Below, piece by piece: positions 56,457-64,000 of a stretch of DNA of 64,000 bases. Position numbers and translations under genes: made by a program. Origin of the DNA: Prevotella scopos JCM 17725 (GTDB taxonomy: Bacteria > Bacteroidota > Bacteroidia > Bacteroidales > Bacteroidaceae); NCBI RefSeq assembly GCF_018127785.1, contig NZ_CP072390.1, forward strand, positions 1,796,407 through 1,860,406. Direction: 5' to 3'. The notes beneath the pieces are model-generated. The model saw nothing but the letters and a program-made list of their open reading frames with translations, did no database searches and was not told the DNA's origin. Position 1 is the stretch's first letter; each line of letters opens with the position of its first letter.

Positions 56457-58328
56457 TTATCTTCCCATGAGGACAAGCAGTACATTAATGTCGCTTGGGC
56501 TCACTCCTGGGATGCGACTTGCCTGTGCGAGCGTCTCTGGTTGAATCTGTTCTAACTTCTGTCGGCACTCTGTTGAGAGGTCGTGCAGCTCACTGTAATT
56601 GAAGTGTCCTTTGATTTTAATATCCTCAAGACGATGCATCTTTTCAGCGAATACACGCTCACGGTCAATATAGCCTTTGTACTTTAGCTTGATTTCAGCA
56701 GCCTCAGCAATCTCTTCTTTACGGTTCGGCGAAGCTTCAATCGCCTCTTTAAGGCTTGGAATTACAGCTGAAAGATTCTCAAAGTTGACCTGCGGGCGTG
56801 CAACAAGGTCAACGATCTTCGTTGCTCCCTTGATAGGAGAAGTGCCCAAATGCTCCAAGAAACCGTTTACAACTTCAGGCTTAACAGAAGTGTTGTTACA
56901 GAAGTCAAGAATACGGTTGATATGCTCCTTCTTTTGCATCCACCAATCATAACGGTCCTGTTTAGCTATACCTATATTATAAGCACGCTCTGTCAGGCGA
57001 GCATCGGCATCATCTTGGCGCAAGAGAATACGGTATTCCGCACGCGAAGTAAACATACGGTAAGGTTCATCAACGCCCTTTGTAGTAAGGTCATCAATGA
57101 GAACTCCGATGTAACTTTCGTCTCTATTCATTACGAACGGCTCTTTGCCCGCACAGAGTAGGGCAGCATTAATACCCGCCACTAAGCCTTGTCCGCCCGC
57201 TTCTTCGTATCCAGTCGTACCGTTCACCTGCCCAGCAAAGAACAAACCTTCAATTACTTTCGACTCCAAAGACTGTTTTAGCTGTGTTGGATCAAAGTAA
57301 TCGTATTCGATAGCATAACCCGGACGATAGATTTTAGCGTCACGTAGGGCTGGAATCTTATGTATAGCATCCAACTGTATCTCCCAAGGCATACTTGAAG
57401 AAAAGCCATTCAGATACATCTCATTCGTGTCAACTCCCTCTGGTTCGAGGAAGAGAGGATGGCTATTCTTGTCAGGGAAGGTGACGAGTTTTGTCTCAAT
57501 CGAAGGACAATAGCGTGGTCCTGTACTCTGAATCTGTCCATTGAATAGGGGAGAGTCAGCCACTCCACGTCGCAACACCTCATGTGCTTCCTCGTTTGTA
57601 TTGCAGGTCCAGCAAGGCAACTGTGGCAGATGACGATGCGGACCATAGAAAGAGAACTGGTGATAGTCTGTCTCTCCTGGTTGTGGTTCCATTTCATCAA
57701 AGTGAACCGAACGGCGGTCAATACGCACAGGAGTACCCGTCTTCATGCGATCGGCACGAATACCATGGCGCGTAATGCTCTCTGTAAAGTTGTGAACAGC
57801 AGGCTCTGCACATCGTCCACCCTCCACCTTTCGCTTACCGATATGCATCAGTCCGTTGAGGAAGGTTCCCGCAGTGATAATCACTGTACGTGCATAGATA
57901 TCAATACCCCATATTGTTTTGATACCCAACACCTTACCATTCTCTACCAACAGTTCGTCGGCTTGATCCTGAAAGATGTCGAGATTGTCCGTATGGTCGA
58001 GTATTGTGCGCCATTCCCAGATAAATTTACCACGGTCACACTGTGCTCGTGGACTCCAAACGGCAGGTCCCTTTGATCGGTTCAGCATACGAAACTGAAT
58101 CGCTGTAGCATCGGTAACCAGTCCCATATAGCCTCCAAGAGCGTCTATCTCTCTGACTATCTGACCTTTGGCTATACCTCCGACGGCAGGATTACAGCTC
58201 ATCTGACCGATTTTATTCATATCCATTGTTACCAAACAAGTGTTCGCACCCAAGTTGGCAGCTGCTGTAGCAGCCTCACAACCTGCGTGTCCACCGCCGA
58301 TAACAAGTACATCATACTTGAATTTCAT
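56457..58328 (-). CDS. mnmG: tRNA uridine-5-carboxymethylaminomethyl modification enzyme MnmG
   Basis: 623 aa from the ATG at 58328 (MKFKYDVLVIGGG). FAD-binding GGGHAGCEAA, the SCNPAVGGIAKG loop, the family signature GPRYCPSIETK, and the C-terminal helical domain for MnmE and tRNA. With MnmE it modifies wobble U34. A TACTTTTG -7 box on the minus strand (58339-58346) supports the start. In many bacteria gidA/mnmG lies near oriC and parS, as parS-like sites do here. Confidence 0.96.
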   Translation of the reverse strand: MKFKYDVLVIGGGHAGCEAATAAANLGANTCLVTMDMNKIGQMSCNPAVGGIAKGQIVREIDALGGYMGLVTDATAIQFRMLNRSKGPAVWSPRAQCDRGKFIWEWRTILDHTDNLDIFQDQADELLVENGKVLGIKTIWGIDIYARTVIITAGTFLNGLMHIGKRKVEGGRCAEPAVHNFTESITRHGIRADRMKTGTPVRIDRRSVHFDEMEPQPGETDYHQFSFYGPHRHLPQLPCWTCNTNEEAHEVLRRGVADSPLFNGQIQSTGPRYCPSIETKLVTFPDKNSHPLFLEPEGVDTNEMYLNGFSSSMPWEIQLDAIHKIPALRDAKIYRPGYAIEYDYFDPTQLKQSLESKVIEGLFFAGQVNGTTGYEEAGGQGLVAGINAALLCAGKEPFVMNRDESYIGVLIDDLTTKGVDEPYRMFTSRAEYRILLRQDDADARLTERAYNIGIAKQDRYDWWMQKKEHINRILDFCNNTSVKPEVVNGFLEHLGTSPIKGATKIVDLVARPQVNFENLSAVIPSLKEAIEASPNRKEEIAEAAEIKLKYKGYIDRERVFAEKMHRLEDIKIKGHFNYSELHDLSTECRQKLEQIQPETLAQASRIPGVSPSDINVLLVLMGR

Positions 58329-58452
58329 CGTCTTTTTACAAAAGTATAGGGGCATAATACCCCTAATTTATACCGACACAAAATTAAGAAATAAAATCGA
58401 ATTATACCTATATAATAGAAAGAAAAGTTCCTCTCTTAATTTCCCTTTTCTC

Positions 58453-59268
58453 TTAGTTTAGTAGCCAGGTGATGCCCAACCCAATGTTACTATATCGTGA
58501 GAATTCGTTGAAAGAAATGTCGTAGTAAGTGTTTAGGTGCAGTCGTGGTGAAACCTTATAATCCATTCCGACTTCACTCATAAAGTTGAAGTGACTGTCA
58601 TGTCCTAGTTTAGCCCAGTCATCCTGTCTCTTTGAGTTGTAACGATTATAGCTTTCTACGAAGAAACTCCACTTGTCAGTAGGCTGATAAGTGAGGTTAG
58701 CACCGAAGAAAAGGTCAGGACTCTCTGTATCTCCATCCCATTCACCTCCCAAGTCATAACCCAATGTAAACTTACTACTCAATTCGTTTTCGAATAAGAG
58801 GTGAGCTTGAATACCTACATGTTTGGGAAGGTAGTGTGCATTACTACCACCAGGAATGAGTATTGTACCCATAAAGGAAACCTTTGGAATCACCTTTCCG
58901 CCCTCATAAACCTTGATTTTCGTACCAATAGCGGCATTCGCAATACCCCCAAAATTCCCTTCAGGTGTATGGGTTATACATTCGTCTATCTGTAATCTTA
59001 CCTCCGCTTGTGGAGTCAGTCCAAGACGAAACAAAGATGTGTTGATAGTGAAATTACGTGCGTGTTCACCGTTTCTTCTGTCCCATTCAAGTACGATACC
59101 AGTTTCCCAATCAATCTTTCCTGGTTTCATGATGTCGACACCAGTCGTAGCACCAGGCGCATCTGGCGAATAATCTTCTGTGTTTTGTGCCATTGAATGT
59201 ACGGAGATGAAGGTAAGGAGAGATGGGCATAAAGTTCTCCTTAAACCACTTTTAAGATAGGCTATCAT
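58453..59268 (-). CDS. Outer-membrane beta-barrel (phenol MetA deg/transporter-like)
   Basis: 271 aa. Signal-like N-terminus ending SVHSMAQ, then alternating amphipathic strands (IDWETGIVLEWD, RNFTINTSLFRLGLT, KWSFFVESYNRYNS) and a terminal strand ending NIGLGITWLLN. It resembles the PF13557-type outer-membrane transporter family common in Bacteroidota. Ligand unknown. Just upstream of mnmG on the same strand, 124 bp apart. Confidence 0.7.
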   Translation of the reverse strand: MIAYLKSGLRRTLCPSLLTFISVHSMAQNTEDYSPDAPGATTGVDIMKPGKIDWETGIVLEWDRRNGEHARNFTINTSLFRLGLTPQAEVRLQIDECITHTPEGNFGGIANAAIGTKIKVYEGGKVIPKVSFMGTILIPGGSNAHYLPKHVGIQAHLLFENELSSKFTLGYDLGGEWDGDTESPDLFFGANLTYQPTDKWSFFVESYNRYNSKRQDDWAKLGHDSHFNFMSEVGMDYKVSPRLHLNTYYDISFNEFSRYSNIGLGITWLLN

Positions 59269-59524
59269 AGTCTTCTTTCTTGTTGATAATATTTTTGTTT
59301 GTTTTATTGAGGATTACAGTCCCTTATCCGTAATATCATCTTTTTACGCTCATTTTCAAATAGGGGAATGTCATATCAGCTACAAAGATATGTATTAATC
59401 GTTTGAAAATGCGTATTTAATGGTTAAAGTCTTCCTTATCTGCGAAAACCAATGGCGTTTTGCTATCTTTTTTACGACTGATAGCTACTCATTCCACCCC
59501 TTTCTATTGTCGTACTGATACTCC

Positions 59525-59603
59525 GCACGCGATGTGCTAACGCTCCGCACATATCGTGCTAACGCCTCGCACGTGTGGTGCGGGGGCTTTGCACCCTATA
59601 AGT
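59525..59603. repeat. 22-nt palindrome array, GCAC family (4 units)
   Basis: GCAC-GCGAT-GTGC (59525), GCAC-ATATC-GTGC (59547), GCAC-GTGTG-GTGC (59569) and a half-unit GCAC (59591), all exactly 22 nt apart; linkers TAACGCTCC and TAACGCCTC are nearly identical. It lies in the divergent gap between the barrel and MFS genes, about 95 bp upstream of the MFS promoter. Confidence 0.8.
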
Positions 59604-59699
59604 AGAGGCTCATGTCGATGGATGAAATTCAATTTGTAAAAAGCAGTTGATGCTTCATCGTTATACAGGTTTGTATTCTTTGTTTATAAAGATAATATG

Positions 59700-59707
59700 T
59701 ACCTTTG
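59700..59707 (+). promoter_or_regulatory. MFS gene promoter -7 element
   Basis: TACCTTTG matches TAnnTTTG. It overlaps the apparent first codons of the longest frame (59697), so translation must start later, at the ATG at 59733. Confidence 0.55.
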
Positions 59708-59732
59708 CATGTTCGGAGATAATAATAAACAA

Positions 59733-60938
59733 ATGAAGCTAAATAATAAGATAGAAGAAGGAAACGAAGAACGTACAGCCTTGGACATTCTGCTCACGAT
59801 AAGTTTTTGTCATCTGTTAGATGACACAATGCATTCGATGCTTCCAGCAATTTATCCGATGTTGAAAGACGAGTTTGGATTATCCTTCTTTCAAGTCGGA
59901 ATCATAACGTTGGTGCTACAGCTAACCTCTTCAATCATCCAACCCTTCGTAGGACTCTATGCTGATAAGCATCATGGTTGGTGGCAGTTGCCTGTGAGTA
60001 TGGTGTTCACGCTCATCGGTATCTTTATGCTGTCGTATGCCGATAGTTTCCTTGTAATCTTATTATCTGTATCGTTATTCGGCTTAGGCTCTTCTATTTT
60101 CCATCCACAAGGTTCGCAGGTGGCACAGCAAGCCTCTGGTGGTCGCAATGGTTTAGCACAGAGTATTTTTCAGGTAGGAGGCAATGGCGGCTTTGCAGCA
60201 GGACCATTGTTTGCAGCCCTGATAGTGATACCAGTCGGCTTGAGTGGTGTACGCTGGTTTGCGTTTATAGCTCTTCTTTTAGCCGTTATACTGATTTATA
60301 TAGGAAAATGGCATGTAAAACAATTAAAGGTCGTTCGTAAACGGAGTAGGGCAAGATGGACAACAGCAAAGGTATATACACGTAATCAGATTTATGGATT
60401 TGTATTTATTCTCTTCGTGTTGATGTTCTCCAAGAACTTTTATACAGAGAGTATGGTGAGCTATTTCACCTTCTTTCTGATAGAGAAGTTCGGGGTATCT
60501 ATTCAAACTTCCCAACTCTGCCTGTTTGTTTTTTTAGCAGCAGAAGTCGTCGGAACCCTTCTTGGAGGCTGGATAGGCGACCGCTATGGGCGTAAATACG
60601 TGATATGGTTCTCTATCTTTGGGGCAGCACCATTCACAATCATGCTCCCTTATGTGGGTAGTCTTGCTGGAACAATTATCTTATCAGCTATCATTGGACT
60701 CATTATAGCATCAGCCTTCTCAGCAATATTGGTTTATGCAACCGACCTCATGCCCAATCATATCGGTACAATAGCCGGTATCTTCTATGGACTTTCATTT
60801 GGTCTTGGTGGACTTGGAAGTACCTTCTTTGGTTGGTTAGCCGACCAGACGAGTATTCTCTTCGTCTTTAAGGTAAGCACATTACTCCCATTATTAGGTA
60901 TTATAGCCGTCTATTTGCCAAAGATGAAGCGTGAGTAA
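59733..60938 (+). CDS. MFS transporter, fosmidomycin-resistance (Fsr) type
   Basis: 401 aa from the ATG at 59733, 12 hydrophobic helices. The N-terminal CHLLDDTMHSMLPAIYPMLKDEFGLSF and FHPQGSQVAQQ segments match the Fsr subfamily of drug exporters. The MFS loop motif appears as GDRYGRKYVIW. The substrate in this organism is unknown. It has its own promoter and a terminator. Confidence 0.88.
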   Translation: MKLNNKIEEGNEERTALDILLTISFCHLLDDTMHSMLPAIYPMLKDEFGLSFFQVGIITLVLQLTSSIIQPFVGLYADKHHGWWQLPVSMVFTLIGIFMLSYADSFLVILLSVSLFGLGSSIFHPQGSQVAQQASGGRNGLAQSIFQVGGNGGFAAGPLFAALIVIPVGLSGVRWFAFIALLLAVILIYIGKWHVKQLKVVRKRSRARWTTAKVYTRNQIYGFVFILFVLMFSKNFYTESMVSYFTFFLIEKFGVSIQTSQLCLFVFLAAEVVGTLLGGWIGDRYGRKYVIWFSIFGAAPFTIMLPYVGSLAGTIILSAIIGLIIASAFSAILVYATDLMPNHIGTIAGIFYGLSFGLGGLGSTFFGWLADQTSILFVFKVSTLLPLLGIIAVYLPKMKRE

Positions 60939-61017
60939 GCCACATGGTTGATTATAGTCTTACCATTAATAAAGTTATTTTATGTGTAATAGAGGGCTAT
61001 ATTAGGCAATGAAAAAG

Positions 61018-61091
61018 GCAAAGAGCAGTTAGGAAAGACTATCGTTAGAGAGTCATACTTTAGCTAAAGAAATCCCTGTTCTTTGCTTTTT
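61018..61091 (+). terminator. Terminator behind the MFS gene
   Basis: GCAAAGAGCAG (61018-61028) pairs with CTGTTCTTTGC (61076-61086), one mismatch, long loop, followed by TTTTT. Confidence 0.55.
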
Positions 61092-61127
61092 GCTATCGGT
61101 TAATGGATGAAATTCATTTTAATTCCT

Positions 61128-61135
61128 TATCTTTG
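61128..61135 (+). promoter_or_regulatory. GH84 gene promoter -7 element
   Basis: TATCTTTG, about 115 bp upstream of the GH84 ATG at 61249. No clear -33 TTTG at the right distance. Confidence 0.45.
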
Positions 61136-61248
61136 CAAGTAGAATTCCTTTTCCTTAGAAAGGGAAACAATCATATTACTATTTTAATCCTCGACTTGCC
61201 TTATGCGGAAGTATGTGGCAGGTTGGATGCCAAATATTAAAAACCTAC

Positions 61249-63834
61249 ATGAAACAAAAGAAACTTTTAGTGACCTTCGTATTGGGTATGTGTACCCTTA
61301 CAGTGGCTCATGCACAGGATAATGACTTTGATTTAGGCAGTCAGCGTTCGGAAGTGCAGTTAGTTAATCCTGTTCCTGGTAAGAAGATTGACCATCAGGG
61401 ACTCGTTATTAATCCTACACCACGTTACGTAAAGCTGACAGGTGAGGGGACTGTAGATGTCAGTGGCGGTATTAAACTTGACCAACCGCAGCCTGCTCGT
61501 AAGCAGAGTTGGGACTATTGGACCGACCTTAACTTCCTTTCTCGGGCTGAGAAGGGCTTCCCAATGAAGATACAATTAGTGAAGATACCTGTGGTTTTGA
61601 AAGATGGAGAGCAGAGTGGGGCCGATGTAGATGGTGCTTACACACTAAGAATCACCAAGAAGGGAATCACACTTCTGGCTGCTTATGACTTAGGAGTATT
61701 CTATGGCATACAGACTTTGCGCCAGATTATGGAGAACCCATCCGTAGAAGGCGGTAAGAAACTACCTTGTTTGGAAATCGGCGATGCACCAGTATTCGCC
61801 TATCGTGGTGTTGTTGAGGGGTTCTATGGTACACCATGGTCACACGCTGTACGCCTGTCATTGATTGACTTCTACGGTAAGTACAAGATGAATACTTATA
61901 TCTATGGACCAAAGGACGACCCTTATCACAGTTCTCCTAACTGGCGTCTGCCTTATCCTGAGAATGAGATGAAGGACATCAAGGAACTTGTTGCAGCCTG
62001 CAAGAAGAACCGTGTAGACTTCGTTTGGGCTATTCATCCGGGCAAGGATATCAAGTGGAATGAGGAAGACTATCAGAACCTTGTGCACAAACTTGACCTC
62101 ATGTATCAAGCTGGTGTGAAGTCATTTGCTATCTTCTTTGATGATATTTCAGGCGAGGGAACCAACCCTAACCGACAAGTTGAGTTGTTGAATCGTTTGA
62201 CAAAGGAGTTTGTAAAGGCGAAGGGCGACGTAGCTCCGCTGATTATTTGTCCTACAGACTATTCTAAGTTGTGGGCAAAGGCAGATGAGAATGGACCATT
62301 GAGCATCTATGGTAAGACCCTTGACCCATCTGTACGAGTGTTTTGGACAGGTGATGTTGTTTGTAGTGATGTGACAAAGAGTACACTCGATTGGGTGGAT
62401 AGTCGCATCAAGCGTCCTGCTTTCTTCTGGTGGAACTATGCCGTAACAGACTATGTTCGTAACCTTGTATTGCAGGGTCCTGTTTATGGCTTAGATACAT
62501 CACTCACCGATAAAGATATGTGTGGACTCGTCAGCAACCCTATGGAGCATGGAGAAGCTTCAAAACTCTCTCTCTACAGTGTAGCTGATTACACATGGAA
62601 TCCATCTGATTATAACCCAATCGACAGTTGGGAGCGTGGCTTGGAGGTGATGATGCCACGTGCAAAGGATGCTTACCGCACCTTTGCTATCCATTCTGCC
62701 GATACGGAGACAGGCTATCGTCGTGACGAATCTTGGGAAACAGAGACCTTCCGTTTAGCTGATTACAGCAAGGAAAAGCGTGATAAACTCTATCAGGAGT
62801 TCGAACGTGTGGCTAAAGCACCTGCTGAGATTGAGGCTGGTTGCACTGATAATCTCTTGATAAAGGAGCTAAAGCCTTGGCTTACTGAGTTTGCTAAGTT
62901 AGGCGAACGTGGTAAGAGCGCTATCGAATTGATGGACCTCTATCGTAGTGGTGACAACTTGAAGTTCTGGAGTAAGTATGTTAAGAGCCGTATGTCTGCG
63001 GAAGATAAGAAAGCTTATGAGGCTCATAAGTCAGGAACTATGAAGTTGCAGCCATTCTACGACTTCGCAATGGACGACCTTGGTGATGCCTTCTATGAGA
63101 AGCTTTCAGGCGAAAAGGCATTCACACTACGTGGTATCGGTTCTTATAAAAATCTTAAGACGACTCAAGCTGGTTTGATGTTCGATGGCGATAGCATAAC
63201 ACATTACACCTCTGGTGAGGCACAGAAGGCTGGTGACTGGATGGGTGTGGCCCTCCCTGAACCAATGGCAGTACGTGAGGTGCATATCCTTCAGGGTCGT
63301 AACTCTACTGATGATTGCGACTTCTATGACCATGCAGCACTTGAATATTCGGTTGATGGCAAGACATGGAAGCCAATGTTGGGTGATTTGAAGAACCAGT
63401 ATGACATCCTTTGGCAGGGTGAGCCGGTGCAAGCACGTTATATTCGTTTGCGTCGTCTTGACTCCGACCGTAAGAACTGGGCTGCTATTCGCTCGTTCGT
63501 AGTGGTTCCTGATGGTGCTGCAACGCTTGAGTTTGGTGGTTCTAACGCTGCTTCTGATGCCGTCCTTCGTGCGTTCGACCATCAGCCAAGTACGTCTTTC
63601 AAGAATACAGGTGCTGTTTCGTTTGAGGTACCAAGTGGTATGACTTCTTATACCTTCCTTCTCTCATTGCCAGAGGGTGGTTCTGTTCGTGTTTGCCAGT
63701 ATGATAAGCGTAACAAGCTGAAGGCTGAATTCACCTCTAATGAGCCATTCTTCACAGTTAATGTGGCAAAGAAAGTAACGCGTATGGAGTTGATTGGCAA
63801 GGCAGAAGTGTTCGAGATTATTCCAAAGAAGTAA
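61249..63834 (+). CDS. Family GH84 beta-N-acetylglucosaminidase (O-GlcNAcase-like), exported
   Basis: 861 aa from the ATG at 61249 (MKQKKLLVTFVLGMCTLTVAHA signal peptide). N-terminal GH-associated domain, then the GH84 catalytic barrel with AYRGVVEGFYGTPWSH and the catalytic pair D298/D299 in FAIFFDDISGEG, an alpha-helical region, and a C-terminal F5/8-type C-like sheet (FDGDSITHYTSGEAQKAGDWMGVALPEPMAVREVHI). Family members use substrate-assisted catalysis to remove GlcNAc, here plausibly from host mucin or glycoproteins. No T9SS sorting domain is evident, so it is probably periplasmic. Confidence 0.92.
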   Translation: MKQKKLLVTFVLGMCTLTVAHAQDNDFDLGSQRSEVQLVNPVPGKKIDHQGLVINPTPRYVKLTGEGTVDVSGGIKLDQPQPARKQSWDYWTDLNFLSRAEKGFPMKIQLVKIPVVLKDGEQSGADVDGAYTLRITKKGITLLAAYDLGVFYGIQTLRQIMENPSVEGGKKLPCLEIGDAPVFAYRGVVEGFYGTPWSHAVRLSLIDFYGKYKMNTYIYGPKDDPYHSSPNWRLPYPENEMKDIKELVAACKKNRVDFVWAIHPGKDIKWNEEDYQNLVHKLDLMYQAGVKSFAIFFDDISGEGTNPNRQVELLNRLTKEFVKAKGDVAPLIICPTDYSKLWAKADENGPLSIYGKTLDPSVRVFWTGDVVCSDVTKSTLDWVDSRIKRPAFFWWNYAVTDYVRNLVLQGPVYGLDTSLTDKDMCGLVSNPMEHGEASKLSLYSVADYTWNPSDYNPIDSWERGLEVMMPRAKDAYRTFAIHSADTETGYRRDESWETETFRLADYSKEKRDKLYQEFERVAKAPAEIEAGCTDNLLIKELKPWLTEFAKLGERGKSAIELMDLYRSGDNLKFWSKYVKSRMSAEDKKAYEAHKSGTMKLQPFYDFAMDDLGDAFYEKLSGEKAFTLRGIGSYKNLKTTQAGLMFDGDSITHYTSGEAQKAGDWMGVALPEPMAVREVHILQGRNSTDDCDFYDHAALEYSVDGKTWKPMLGDLKNQYDILWQGEPVQARYIRLRRLDSDRKNWAAIRSFVVVPDGAATLEFGGSNAASDAVLRAFDHQPSTSFKNTGAVSFEVPSGMTSYTFLLSLPEGGSVRVCQYDKRNKLKAEFTSNEPFFTVNVAKKVTRMELIGKAEVFEIIPKK

Positions 63835-63842
63835 GACATTGG

Positions 63843-63882
63843 TTGACGAGTTGACGAGTCTACAAGTAGACAAGTTGCTTGT
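63843..63882. repeat. 8-nt tandem repeats, TTGACGAG type
   Basis: TTGACGAG, TTGACGAG, TCTACAAG, TAGACAAG, TTGCTTGT in tandem right behind the GH84 gene; same type as at 29225-29264. Confidence 0.55.
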
Positions 63883-63907
63883 TGACAGACAACAAATAAA
63901 TAGAAAT

Positions 63908-63941
63908 GAGGGTGTGTCAAAATGTACACATCCTCTTTTTT
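63908..63941 (+). terminator. GH84 terminator
   Basis: GAGGGTGTGT (63908-63917) pairs with ACACATCCTC (63926-63935), one G-T wobble, followed by TTTTTT. A second hairpin AAAGCCC/GGGCTTT spans 63948-63977. Confidence 0.7.
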
Positions 63942-64000
63942 ATGCACAAAGCCCCGACTTTCTCAAGCCAGGGCTTTGCTATTTCCTAAAGTTTTTGTAC

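Noticed and set aside
1..64000. tRNA, rRNA or tmRNA genes
   Set aside because: No cloverleaf or conserved rRNA sequence was seen on reading the intergenic regions; a covariance search was not possible here.

Overview
The window is chromosomal DNA of a Bacteroidota member, almost certainly an oral-type Prevotella. Pointers are Bacteroidota promoters (TTTG, about 19-21 bp, then TAnnTTTG), weak or absent Shine-Dalgarno signals, the long form of IspG, a type IX secretion protein (PorZ), an OMP beta-barrel of TonB-receptor type and a GH84 O-GlcNAcase. Species cannot be fixed from this stretch.

Layout. 1-15.4 kb (mostly + strand): end of an unidentified gene, nrdA-nrdB, a 0.7 kb AT-rich gap with a cluster of DnaA boxes (candidate oriC), a DUF3108 protein, ychF, lgt, an IS3-family element, a small lipoprotein, mutS, and an IS256-like Zn-ribbon transposon. 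15.5-18.1 kb (-): S41 peptidase, a four-helix membrane protein and an ECF sigma factor. 18.4-19.8 kb (+): a compact retron (promoter, msr-msd RNA, reverse transcriptase with a C-terminal membrane helix). 20-32 kb (-): pabC-pabB, an NAD(P)-binding protein, LytS-type kinase, ispG, purE, PAP2 protein, rpoN, a conserved unknown, an OMP beta-barrel. 32.3-40.8 kb (+): leuS, yitT, rdgB, a glycosyltransferase, porZ, an acyltransferase remnant. 40.9-49.1 kb (-): glycosyltransferase, Ig-like lipoprotein, GH3 enzyme, polA. 49.2-50.2 kb (+): polyprenyl synthase. 50.9-59.3 kb (-): deoC, CPBP protease, MazG-like, dtd, uvrC, apt, mnmG, an outer-membrane barrel, with parS-like sites flanking apt. 59.7-63.8 kb (+): MFS exporter and GH84.

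Most genes are housekeeping: dNTP supply and quality control (nrdAB, deoC, rdgB, MazG-like), repair and replication (mutS, polA, uvrC), translation (leuS, dtd, mnmG, ychF), isoprenoid and folate precursors (ispG, polyprenyl synthase, pabBC) and purine synthesis (purE, apt).

Two non-housekeeping signals stand out. First, the single-gene retron, which has no separate effector but carries a hydrophobic C-terminal helix. Second, intergenic arrays of short palindromes repeated with an almost invariant 22-nt period. They form three sequence families with the same geometry (AT-rich TTTCATGAAA cores, GC-rich GCAC-N5-GTGC cores, GCCCTTTT cores). No tRNA, rRNA or CRISPR array was seen.
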